This document shows, one piece after another, positions 25,070 to 33,137 of a DNA stretch of 64,000 nucleotides. Each line of letters begins with the position of its first letter. The first letter of the stretch is position 1. Source of the DNA: Conexivisphaera sp049976725 (GTDB taxonomy: Archaea; Thermoproteota; Nitrososphaeria; Conexivisphaerales; Conexivisphaeraceae); contig JBMFHR010000003.1 in the NCBI GenBank assembly GCA_049976725.1, positions 1 to 64,000 of the forward strand. The letters run 5' to 3'. Below the pieces are notes generated by a model. It did no database searches. It saw only the letters and a list, made by a program, of their open reading frames with translations, and was not told where the DNA came from. A program made the translations under genes and the position numbers.

Positions 25070-26856
25070 CCATGTCGTCCCAGAGCAGGATCGTGTGGGT
25101 CAGCGGCCCCGCCGTGAAGGCGGACAACATGTCGGGCACCCGCATGTACGAGGTCGTGAGGGTGGGGGAGGACAAGCTCATAGGCGAGGTCATAAAGCTC
25201 GAGGGCGACGTCGCGTTCATCCAGGTCTACGAGTCGACCAGCAACCTGCGGCCGGGCGAGCCCGTGGAGAGGACGGGTCGCCCGCTCTCTGTCGCGCTGG
25301 GCCCCGGGATCATAGGGAGCATATTCGACGGCCTCCAGAGGCCCCTCAGCAGGATAGCCGAGATGGTCGGCCCGTTCGTCAAGAGGGGCGTGTCCGTCGA
25401 GAACCTACCGATGGACAGGAAGTGGCACTTCGTGCCGACCGTGAAGCCCGGGGACGACCTGGGCGCCGGCCACATCCTGGGCACGGTCCAGGAGACGCCC
25501 ATCCTGGAGAACCGCGTGCTGGCGCCCCCCGACCTCCGGCGCTCCAAGGCGGTGGATGTGGAGCCGGAGGGCGACTACGACCTCGAGCACCCGATAGTCA
25601 CGGTCGACGGCCCCCAGGGGAAGCAGGAGCTCAAGCTCTACCACTACTGGCCCGTGAGGCAGAAGAGGCCCTACCGGGCGAGGCTGCCGCCCAACGTCCC
25701 GCTCATAACCGGGCAGCGCGTCCTGGACACATTCTTCCCGCTGGCGAAGGGCGGGACCGCGGCGATACCCGGCGGGTTCGGCACGGGCAAGACTGTCACC
25801 CTGCACCAGATAGCCTCATGGGCCGACGCGAAGGTCGTCGTGTACGTCGGGTGCGGCGAGAGGGGGAACGAGATGACGGAGGTCCTCGTCAGGTTCCCGG
25901 AGCTCAAGGACCCGTACTCCGGGCGCCCCCTGATGGAGAGGACCGTCCTGGTTGCCAACACGAGCAACATGCCGGTGGCGGCCAGGGAGGCCAGCATATA
26001 CACCGGCGTGACGATGGCCGAGTACTACAGGGACATGGGCTACGACGTGATTATGGTTGCGGACTCCACCAGCAGGTGGGCGGAGGCCCTCAGGGAGATA
26101 AGCGGCAGGCTGGAGGAGATGCCGGCCGAGGAGGGCTTCCCGCCCTACCTGGCATCCAGGCTGGCGGAGTTCTACGAGAGGGCCGGCAGGGTCGAGGCGC
26201 TGGGCGAGCCGCAGAGGGTGGGCTCGGTCAGCCTCGCCGGGGCCGTCTCGCCGCCCGGCGCCGACTTCACGGAGCCCGTCACGACGCACACGCTCAGGTT
26301 CGTCAGGGTCTTCTGGGCGCTGGACACGTCCCTGGCGTACTCCAGGCACTACCCGGCCATAAACTGGATAATGAGCTACTCCGGCTACCTGGACTCCGTC
26401 CAGGACTGGTGGGAGGCGAACGTCGACAAGGAGTGGAGGTACCTGCGCGACAGGGCCTACGAGGTCCTGCAGAGGGAGGACGCTCTGAAGGACATAGTCA
26501 GGCTGCTCGGGCCCGAGGCCCTGCCCGACGAGGAGAAGCTCGTCCTCGACGCCGCCAGGCTGATCAAGCTCGGCTTCCTGCAGCAGAACGCATACGATCC
26601 TGTCGACAGCTACGCCAGCCCCAGGAAGCAGGTGATGCTTCTCAGGCTGTTCGTCGAGTTCTATAACAGGGCGCTCGACGCGATCGAGAAGGGCGCAAGG
26701 ATAGAGGACGTCCGCGCAATCAAGACGGCGGCGCTCCTGCCCAGGCTCAGGTACGAGGTCCCCGAGGATCAGCTGGGGAAGCTCGAGGAGGTCAGGAGGC
26801 AGATGCACGCGGAGTTCGACTCCATGCTGGCGGAGGTGGTGAAGGAAGTTGTCTAG
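25066..26856 (+). CDS. atpA: A-type ATP synthase catalytic subunit A
   Basis: The 596-residue catalytic subunit has Walker A GGFGTGKTV, the arginine/glutamate region GCGERGNEMTEVL, SNMPVAAREASIYTG, VADSTSRWAEALREISGRL, and the non-homologous insertion after residue 120 typical of A/V subunits. It hydrolyses or makes ATP with subunit B. GTG 25066 overlaps the atpE stop; ATG 25072 is an alternative start. No intein. Confidence 0.96.
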   Translation: MTMSSQSRIVWVSGPAVKADNMSGTRMYEVVRVGEDKLIGEVIKLEGDVAFIQVYESTSNLRPGEPVERTGRPLSVALGPGIIGSIFDGLQRPLSRIAEMVGPFVKRGVSVENLPMDRKWHFVPTVKPGDDLGAGHILGTVQETPILENRVLAPPDLRRSKAVDVEPEGDYDLEHPIVTVDGPQGKQELKLYHYWPVRQKRPYRARLPPNVPLITGQRVLDTFFPLAKGGTAAIPGGFGTGKTVTLHQIASWADAKVVVYVGCGERGNEMTEVLVRFPELKDPYSGRPLMERTVLVANTSNMPVAAREASIYTGVTMAEYYRDMGYDVIMVADSTSRWAEALREISGRLEEMPAEEGFPPYLASRLAEFYERAGRVEALGEPQRVGSVSLAGAVSPPGADFTEPVTTHTLRFVRVFWALDTSLAYSRHYPAINWIMSYSGYLDSVQDWWEANVDKEWRYLRDRAYEVLQREDALKDIVRLLGPEALPDEEKLVLDAARLIKLGFLQQNAYDPVDSYASPRKQVMLLRLFVEFYNRALDAIEKGARIEDVRAIKTAALLPRLRYEVPEDQLGKLEEVRRQMHAEFDSMLAEVVKEVV

Positions 26857-28264
26857 CTGGGGCGGCGTGGAGTACAGCAGCGTCAGGGAGATCAGGGGCC
26901 CCCTGATGGTCGTGGAGGGGGTCACCAGGGCCGCGTACGACGAGCTGGTGGAGGTCGAGCTCCCGAGCGGCGAGCGCAGGCTCGGGAGGGTCCTGGAGAC
27001 CGGCGTGGGCCTGGCCGTGGTGCAGGTGTTCGAGGGGACCTCCGGCCTCTCGACGACCGGGATAAAGGCCAGGTTCCTGGGAAGGCCGCTCGAGATGCCG
27101 GTCTCGCCGGACGTGGTGGGGCGCGTCTTCGATGGGCTGGGAAGGCCGCTCGACGGGCTGCCCCCGCCGGTCGGCGAGGAGCGGCTGGACGTCAACGGGT
27201 CGCCCATAAACCCCGCCAGCAGGGAGTACCCGGAGGACTTCATACAGACGGGCGTCTCCGTCATAGACGGCATGCTGACGCTGGTCAGGGGCCAGAAGCT
27301 GCCCATATTCTCCGGCTCCGGGCTCCCGCACAACCTGCTGGCCGCGCAGATAGCCAGGCAGGCCAGCGTCAGGAGCGGCGAGGAGTTCGCGGTCGTGTTC
27401 GCCGCCATAGGCGTGCAGCACGACGAGGCGGAGTTCTTCCGCAAGTCCCTGGAGGAGTCCGGCGCCCTCAAGAGGAGCGTGCTCTTCCTGAACCTGGCCG
27501 ACAACCCGGCCATGGAGAGGATAATGACGCCCAGGGTCGCGCTCACCGTGGCAGAGTACCTCGCGTTCGATCTGGACATGCACGTCCTCGTCATACTGAC
27601 GGATATGACGAACTACGCTGAGGCGCTCAGGGAGATAAGCGCGGCCCGCGAGGAGGTGCCGGGCAGGAAGGGCTACCCCGGGTACCTCTACACGGACCTG
27701 GCTACCATCTACGAGAGGGCCGGGAGGATAAAGGGGAAGAAGGGGTCCATAACCCAGCTCCCCATACTCACCATGCCGAGCGACGACATAACTCACCCGA
27801 TACCCGACCTGAGCGGCTACATAACGGAGGGTCAGGTGGTCCTCAGCAGGGAGCTGCACAGGAAGGGCATCTACCCGCCCGTCGGCGTCCTGATGAGCCT
27901 GAGCCGGCTCATGAAGGATGGGATAGGCGAGGGCAAGACGAGGGCCGACCACGCGGAGGTGAGCAACCAGCTCTACGACGCCTACTCGAGGGCCGTGGAC
28001 CTGAGGGCGCTCGCCGAGATAATCGGGAGGGGAGGCCTGTCCGAGGTGGACCTGAAGTACTTGGAGTTCGGCGACGCGTTCGAGCGCGTGTTCCTGAGCC
28101 AGCCCTATACGGAGAACAGGAGCATAGAGAGGACCCTGGAGCTGGCCTGGGAGGTGCTCTCCGTGCTGCCCGAGTCGGAGCTCACGAAGATCAAGCGCTC
28201 CAACATAGAGAAGTACTACAGGAGGGCCGCGGCGGGCCAGGCGGCGGGTGCGGCCGTGGGATGA
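26849..28264 (+). CDS. atpB: A-type ATP synthase subunit B
   Basis: The 471-residue non-catalytic nucleotide-binding subunit has GVSVIDGMLTLVRGQKLPIFSG, GLPHNLLAAQIARQA in place of a proper P-loop, and LTDMTNYAEALREIS. TTG 26849 overlaps the atpA stop by 8 bases and has a GGTG Shine-Dalgarno nearby; GTG 26867 is possible. The C-terminal tail ends QAAGAAVG. Confidence 0.95.
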   Translation: MSSWGGVEYSSVREIRGPLMVVEGVTRAAYDELVEVELPSGERRLGRVLETGVGLAVVQVFEGTSGLSTTGIKARFLGRPLEMPVSPDVVGRVFDGLGRPLDGLPPPVGEERLDVNGSPINPASREYPEDFIQTGVSVIDGMLTLVRGQKLPIFSGSGLPHNLLAAQIARQASVRSGEEFAVVFAAIGVQHDEAEFFRKSLEESGALKRSVLFLNLADNPAMERIMTPRVALTVAEYLAFDLDMHVLVILTDMTNYAEALREISAAREEVPGRKGYPGYLYTDLATIYERAGRIKGKKGSITQLPILTMPSDDITHPIPDLSGYITEGQVVLSRELHRKGIYPPVGVLMSLSRLMKDGIGEGKTRADHAEVSNQLYDAYSRAVDLRALAEIIGRGGLSEVDLKYLEFGDAFERVFLSQPYTENRSIERTLELAWEVLSVLPESELTKIKRSNIEKYYRRAAAGQAAGAAVG

Positions 28265-28899
28265 GCTCGCTCAGGAACGTCCAGCCGACCAAGCTCCAGC
28301 TGATAAACCTGAAGAGGAACGTCGCAGTCTCCAAGCGCATACACAAGATACTTGAGGACAAGAAGGAGGTCCTGATCAGGGAGCTCAACGAGAACGTCGA
28401 GAAGGCCAAGAGCATAAGGCGCAAGCTGTCGGAGGACCTCCTCGAGGCGTACGCGCACCTGCTGAGGGCCTACGTGGACATGGGCTCCACGAGGCTCGAC
28501 AGCATAGCGGGGTCCTCGAAGGCCCACCTGGACGTCGACGTGAAGGTCAAGAAGGTAATGGACGTCCGCATACCGGTCCTCATCATGAGGGGCGCCGGAT
28601 CAGCCGTCCGCTACGGCGTCGTCGACACGAGCCCCGAGCTCGACGAGGCCGTGAGGAGGCTCTCATCGTCGCTGGCCGACATCCTCAGGGCGGCAGAGGT
28701 CGAGAACACGATATTCCGCATAGCGGCGGAGCTGAAGAGGACCCAGAGGCTGATAAACGCCCTCGAGTACATCATAATTCCCAGGTACGAGGAGAACATC
28801 AAGTTCATATCGATGGTCCTGGAGGAGCGCGAGCGCGAGGAGTTCATCAGGCTGAAGAAGCTTAAATACGTGATAGAGGAGAGGCGTTCGCAGGCATGA
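28261..28899 (+). CDS. atpD: A-type ATP synthase subunit D
   Basis: The 212-residue rotor shaft protein forms two long antiparallel helices. NVQPTKLQLINLKRNVAVSK near the start and RTQRLINALEYIIIPRYEENI near the end are conserved in subunit D. It overlaps atpB and the next small gene by 4 bases each. Confidence 0.93.
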   Translation: MSSLRNVQPTKLQLINLKRNVAVSKRIHKILEDKKEVLIRELNENVEKAKSIRRKLSEDLLEAYAHLLRAYVDMGSTRLDSIAGSSKAHLDVDVKVKKVMDVRIPVLIMRGAGSAVRYGVVDTSPELDEAVRRLSSSLADILRAAEVENTIFRIAAELKRTQRLINALEYIIIPRYEENIKFISMVLEEREREEFIRLKKLKYVIEERRSQA

Positions 28900-29063
28900 G
28901 CGCCGGCTCGGGCCTGGAATCGAGGGATGAGGTCGACAGGGCGTTCAGCGCCGTGATCGAGGAGATCAGGAAGGCCGCTGCGGCCCAGAGGGATGCCGTG
29001 CGCAGGCGCCTGGAGGACATACGCGCCAAGTACAAGTCTGCCCTGAGCGGCGCGCAGGGCTAG
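28896..29063 (+). CDS. Small helical protein, position of the Sulfolobus ATPase epsilon subunit
   Basis: This 55-residue frame begins at ATG 28896, overlapping the atpD stop, and ends TAG 29063. It reads mostly as one charged helix (VDRAFSAVIEEIRKAAAAQR, then DAVRRRLEDIRAKYKSAL). In Sulfolobus the operon order is delta-A-B-gamma-epsilon-c, with a 7-kDa epsilon protein between the shaft subunit and the proteolipid. Size and position match that; homology is inferred, not shown. The tight overlap and coding-like composition support it as a real gene. Confidence 0.65.
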   Translation: MSAGSGLESRDEVDRAFSAVIEEIRKAAAAQRDAVRRRLEDIRAKYKSALSGAQG

Positions 29064-29127
29064 GGCCGCCCCACCGGGCCCACTGATCGTAACCTTTAAA
29101 GATGGGGCATTAACCCCCCACGCACGT

Positions 29128-29397
29128 ATGTTGATGGAAGCAATCCTGCTCATGCTGCAGGCGGCCACCACCTCCAACAGCTACGGCCTGGGGCTCCTCG
29201 CGGCGGGGCTCGCCTTCGGGCTGGCCGCCGTGGGGGCCGGCATCGCGATGGCCAGGATAGGCTCCTCGGGCCTGGCCGTCACCGCTGAGAAGCCCGAGCT
29301 GAGGACCTGGAGCATAGTCATACTGGCGTTCGGGGAGACGATAGCGATATACGGGATAGCGATAGCGATACTCCTGCTGGGCCGCCTGCCCAGTTAG
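29128..29397 (+). CDS. atpK: A-type ATP synthase proteolipid subunit K (c ring)
   Basis: The 89-residue protein has two transmembrane helices: residues about 20-45 with GLGLLAAGLAFGLAAVGAGIA and about 62-85 carrying the ion-binding Glu in LAFGETIAIYGIAIAIL. A single hairpin makes a standard 8-kDa c subunit. A TATA-like cctttaaagat lies about 35 bases before ATG 29128, so it may be transcribed on its own as well as from the operon, allowing more c subunit than others. Confidence 0.94.
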   Translation: MLMEAILLMLQAATTSNSYGLGLLAAGLAFGLAAVGAGIAMARIGSSGLAVTAEKPELRTWSIVILAFGETIAIYGIAIAILLLGRLPS

Positions 29398-29477
29398 ATC
29401 GCCCATCCGGGCGACCTTCCCCGGAACCTTTATCGTTCAGCGCTGACGTAGGAGTACTCCCGAAGGGCTCCTCGCCG

Positions 29478-30542
29478 CTAGAACGGCCTGAGCGCTAGCC
29501 ACACGTGCTCCGGTCCCGGGGCGATCCCCGTCAGCCTCCTGCCCCACCTCGACGAGAAGAAGAGCGCCAGCCTGGCGGCGTCGGCCAGGCACGATGGGTC
29601 GCTCGCGCGGCAGGTTCCAGCCTGCTTCCTCCTCACGAACCTGTAGGCCGCGCGGAATGCGGAGAACCTCCTCCTGAGCTCCCCCTCGTAGCGATCCGCG
29701 CTGAAGCCCTCCACGCCCTCCCTCAGTAGGATTTCGGCCAGCAGCTCGGCCGACTCGACGCTGGGCAGTATTCCCTCGCCGAGTATCGGGAGCACGGCGC
29801 CGGCGGCCTCGCCCACGGCGACCACCGCCGCGGCCCCGGCGCTCCTGCTGATGGGTTCCAGGATCCCTGGTGGCGATATCCTGATGGGCCTGCCCTCCCT
29901 GCTCAGCACCTCGTCGGGGCGGTGCTCGTCCAGGAACTCCGAGAGGTACCTCAGGTGCATGTGATGCAGGTCCCCCGCCCCGACGAAGAACTCGCCCCCG
30001 CCGAGCGGGAAGTACCAGAGGTACCCGGAGTACCTCGGGAAGGGCCTCACGTAGAAGCTCTCCATGGGCGGGTTCCTGTAGCGCACCCTGAGCTGGTACG
30101 CTGGCAGGGCGAACTCGGTCCCGGACCTCGCCGGCCCGATGACGGCCCTGTGGACGCCCGTGGCGTCCACCACGAGCCCGGAGGCGTCGCCGGGTATTCC
30201 CCGCGCCCGCACGGAGTGCCTCACCCTGAAGGTCCCCATCAGCCTCCTTATCAGCGCCGGCTTGTCGAAGGTGACCAGATGGCGGGTCGGGACCTCGTGG
30301 ATCGTCCCGCCCAGGTCCACCGAGATCCCCCTCGCCTCGACGAGCACGTAGTCTTCCATGTCCACGTCGAGCTGGCGCAGGCGCTCGCGCATCCCCTCCA
30401 GGCTCGTCGCCCAGGCGCAGACGGAGCGGTAGCCCGCGGGGTCCTGCGCCTCCACGCCCTCCACGTCGATCCCGGCCAGCGCCAGCCTGGCCCCGAGGTA
30501 TGAGCCGGCCACGCCGGTGCCCACTACGGTCACCCTGGCCAC
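29478..30542 (-). CDS. Geranylgeranyl reductase-family FAD-dependent oxidoreductase
   Basis: The 354-residue flavoprotein opens with an FAD Rossmann motif VTVVGTGVAGSYLGARLALAG, has the family patterns YLWYFPLGGGEFFVGAG and VVAVGEAAGAVLPILGEGILPS, and fits geranylgeranyl reductases, which saturate archaeal lipid chains. Other members hydrogenate chlorophyll or quinone side chains. GTG 30542 lies 27 bases from the TATA shared with sahH, favouring a leaderless start; GTG 30551 adds three residues. Confidence 0.82.
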   Translation of the reverse strand: MARVTVVGTGVAGSYLGARLALAGIDVEGVEAQDPAGYRSVCAWATSLEGMRERLRQLDVDMEDYVLVEARGISVDLGGTIHEVPTRHLVTFDKPALIRRLMGTFRVRHSVRARGIPGDASGLVVDATGVHRAVIGPARSGTEFALPAYQLRVRYRNPPMESFYVRPFPRYSGYLWYFPLGGGEFFVGAGDLHHMHLRYLSEFLDEHRPDEVLSREGRPIRISPPGILEPISRSAGAAAVVAVGEAAGAVLPILGEGILPSVESAELLAEILLREGVEGFSADRYEGELRRRFSAFRAAYRFVRRKQAGTCRASDPSCLADAARLALFFSSRWGRRLTGIAPGPEHVWLALRPF

Positions 30543-30563
30543 GCCACTCACCCCGCCAGCTTC

Positions 30564-30574
30564 GTATTTTAACT
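30564..30574. promoter_or_regulatory. Shared divergent TATA, GGR-like gene / sahH
   Basis: tattttaacta reads as TATA both ways. Its centre is about 26-27 bases from both GTG 30542 (minus) and GTG 30595 (plus), so a single element seems to drive two leaderless transcripts. Confidence 0.55.
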
Positions 30575-30594
30575 ACCGCCGCGCAGGCCGTGCC

Positions 30595-31830
30595 GTGAGC
30601 CTCATCAGGGATCCTGGCCTGGCGCCCTCTGGCCGCAGGAAGATAGATTGGGCGATGTCGCGCATGCGCGTCCTCTCTTCTTTCGTCTCGGAGATGGAGC
30701 GCGAGAGGCCGCTTGACGGCGTGCGCGTTGGCATCAGCCTCCACCTGGAGGCGAAGACCGCCGTGCTGGCGATGAGCCTCGAGAGGCTGGGCGCCCGCGT
30801 GTCAATAACGTCCTCAAACCCGCTCAGCACCCAGGACGACGTCGCCGCGGCGCTCTCGCAGGTCGTCCACCGCGTCTACGCCTGGAGGGGGGAGACCGAC
30901 GAGGAGTACGAGGAGAACCACAGGCGCGTGCTCGCGGACGGCCCCCAGGTGCTGGTCGACGACGGCGCCGACCTCTCCGTGATGGCGCACTCCATGGGCC
31001 TCGCGGGCTCGATATTCGGCGCCACCGAGGAGACGACCACCGGGGTGCTGCGCTTCCGCGCCATGGAGAGGGAGGGAGTGCTGGGATTCCCGGTGATAGC
31101 CGTGAACGACGCCAGGAGCAAGCACCTCTACGACAACCGCTTCGGGAGCGGGCAGAGCGTCGTGGACGGAATACTGAGGGCGACCAACGTGCAGCTCGGC
31201 GGGAAGCGCGCGGTGGTCCTGGGTTACGGCTGGGTCGGCAAGGGAGTCGCCGAGAGGCTGCGCGGGATGGGCGCCCGCGTGATGGTCGTGGAGGTGGACC
31301 CCTTCAAGGCGCTCGAGGCATACATGGACGGCTACGAGGTCGTCGACTCCATGGAGGCCGCCAGGTCGGGCGACATATTCGTCACCTGCACCGGGAACGT
31401 GCGCGTGCTGACCGACAGGCACTTCGCGGTGATGAGGGACGGCGCGATACTGGCCAACGCCGGGCACTTCGACGTCGAGGTCGACGTGAGGGCCCTCAGG
31501 TCCATGGCGTCCTCCGAGGATGAGGTGAGGCCGAACGTCCGGGAGTTCAGGATGCCGGATGGGCGCCGCCTCTACCTGCTGGGCGAGGGAAGGCTCGTCA
31601 ACCTCGTGGCCGCCGACGGCCATCCCATAGAGGTCATGGACCTGAGCTTCGCGACCCAGCTGCTCTCGGTCATCTACATCGTAAGGAACAGGGGGAGGCT
31701 GGAGAGGCGCGTCCACGCGCTCCCGGCGGAGCTGGACGAGGAGGTGGCGAGGAGGAAGCTGCGCATAGAGGGAGTGAACCTGGAGGCGCTCACCGATGAG
31801 CAGAGGCGCTACCTGGAGTCCTGGCGCTGA
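30595..31830 (+). CDS. ahcY: Adenosylhomocysteinase (S-adenosylhomocysteine hydrolase)
   Basis: The 411-residue enzyme cleaves SAH to adenosine and homocysteine. It has SNPLSTQDDVAAAL, GATEETTTGVLRF, NDARSKHLYDNRFGSGQSVVDG, the NAD motif VVLGYGWVGKGVAERLRGMG, and the NAGHFDVEVDV region. Length fits the short archaeal and thermophilic bacterial type. GTG 30595 starts VSLIRDPGLAPSGRRKIDWA, in line with homologues, and is 26 bases after the shared TATA. It ends convergently with a deaminase of related substrate, overlapping by 22 bases. Confidence 0.95.
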   Translation: MSLIRDPGLAPSGRRKIDWAMSRMRVLSSFVSEMERERPLDGVRVGISLHLEAKTAVLAMSLERLGARVSITSSNPLSTQDDVAAALSQVVHRVYAWRGETDEEYEENHRRVLADGPQVLVDDGADLSVMAHSMGLAGSIFGATEETTTGVLRFRAMEREGVLGFPVIAVNDARSKHLYDNRFGSGQSVVDGILRATNVQLGGKRAVVLGYGWVGKGVAERLRGMGARVMVVEVDPFKALEAYMDGYEVVDSMEAARSGDIFVTCTGNVRVLTDRHFAVMRDGAILANAGHFDVEVDVRALRSMASSEDEVRPNVREFRMPDGRRLYLLGEGRLVNLVAADGHPIEVMDLSFATQLLSVIYIVRNRGRLERRVHALPAELDEEVARRKLRIEGVNLEALTDEQRRYLESWR

Positions 31831-33137
31831 GCCCGCGCGCCGTCCAGGAACCTGCCCCTGAACTCCTCGGCGGCCTCGAGCGCCTCCTCCAGACCGCGCA
31901 GCATCACGCGCCCTCCCTCGACCACCGGTTCCCCCTCGACGTACACGCGCCTCACCTCGGCGCGCCCCGACGACATGACCACGTTTGTCGTAAGGTCCCA
32001 CGCGGGCCTCATCTGGATGGACCTGAGGTCCAGGGCCACGAAGTCCGCCCTGTAGCCCGGCCTGAGCGCGCCCACGTCCCCCAGTCCGGCTGCCCTGGCG
32101 GAGCCGAGCGTGGCCGCGTAGAGCGCGTCGCGCGCGCTGAGCGCCGCCGGATTCCCCGTCCGCGCCCTCTGCAGGTACACCATCAACCTCATCTCCTCGA
32201 ACGCGTCGAGCGAGTCGCTGCTCGCCTGGCCGTCGGTTCCCAGCGCCACGTTGATGCCGGCGTCCATCATCTCCCTGATCCTCGCTATCCCGGTCCCGAG
32301 CCTCGAGTTGGACCGCGGGCAGTGGACCACGCTCGCGCCCCTCCTCCCGAGGAGCGACAGCTCCTCGTTCGTCAGGTGGACGCCGTGGGCGGCTATCAGG
32401 CGCTCGTTCGCCAGCCCGAACTTGTCCAGGTAGGCGGCAGGCGTCAGGCCCGACTCCTCCCTCACCCTGGAGACGTCCTCCGCGGTCTCCGAGAGGTGGG
32501 TGTGCACGCGCAGTCCCAGCCTGCGCGAGGCGTCGGCCAGCGCCCCCAGCATCTCGGGGCTGCAGCTGTAGGGTGCGTGCGGTCCAAGGGCAAGCTCCAC
32601 CCTCCCCCGGCCCTCCTCCCTCACCAGGGACAGGTAGCCGTCGATGTTCCGTAGGCGCCTCCAGCTCTCCTCCACCATGTACTCGACGCGGTCCATGAAC
32701 GCCAGCGTCAGGACCCCCCTCAGCGGCACCTCGCGCAGGACCCTGAGCATGGGCTCCACGTTGTAGAAGTCGACGAACGACGTTATGCCGGAGGAGAGCT
32801 GCTCCGCGACGCCCAGCAGGCTCCCGTAGTATATCGATTCCTGATCCATCTCGGCCTCGACGCCCCACACGCGCTCCAGCCAGGCGTGGAGCGGCAGCCC
32901 GTCGCCATAACCCCTGAGGAGCGACATTGCGGCGTGAGTGTGGGCGTTGACGAAACCCGGAAGGACCGCGACGTCCCCCAGGTCCACCACGTCGAACCCC
33001 GTGAGATCGAGCTCCTCCCTGGCCCCCGCGCTCACGACGACGCCGTCCTCGACGAGCAGCGCCGCGCGCTCGATCCACTGGCTGCGCGCATCCGGCAGCA
33101 TAAGCCTGGCCAGGAACGCGCTCCTCCTCGCCGCCAT
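31809..33137 (-). CDS. mtaD: SAH/MTA deaminase-like amidohydrolase (MtaD/DadD family)
   Basis: The 442-residue metal-dependent amidohydrolase has the metal motif VNAHTHAAMSLLRG, GPHAPYSCSPEML, HTHLSETAEDV, AHGVHLTNEEL and the catalytic LGTDGQASSDSLD. These are typical for deaminases of 5'-methylthioadenosine, S-adenosylhomocysteine or 5'-deoxyadenosine. The overlap with ahcY suggests a shared role in removing SAH or its adenosine product. ATG 33137 has a GGAGGAGG Shine-Dalgarno; the 3' end of the upstream e-MtaB frame runs through it without a stop. Confidence 0.85.
   Translation of the reverse strand: MAARRSAFLARLMLPDARSQWIERAALLVEDGVVVSAGAREELDLTGFDVVDLGDVAVLPGFVNAHTHAAMSLLRGYGDGLPLHAWLERVWGVEAEMDQESIYYGSLLGVAEQLSSGITSFVDFYNVEPMLRVLREVPLRGVLTLAFMDRVEYMVEESWRRLRNIDGYLSLVREEGRGRVELALGPHAPYSCSPEMLGALADASRRLGLRVHTHLSETAEDVSRVREESGLTPAAYLDKFGLANERLIAAHGVHLTNEELSLLGRRGASVVHCPRSNSRLGTGIARIREMMDAGINVALGTDGQASSDSLDAFEEMRLMVYLQRARTGNPAALSARDALYAATLGSARAAGLGDVGALRPGYRADFVALDLRSIQMRPAWDLTTNVVMSSGRAEVRRVYVEGEPVVEGGRVMLRGLEEALEAAEEFRGRFLDGARAQRQDSR

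Noticed and set aside
30814..33135. 770-residue C-terminal extension of the methylthiotransferase
   Set aside because: It is out of phase with the well-supported deaminase gene and antisense to ahcY; it has no family-like motifs.
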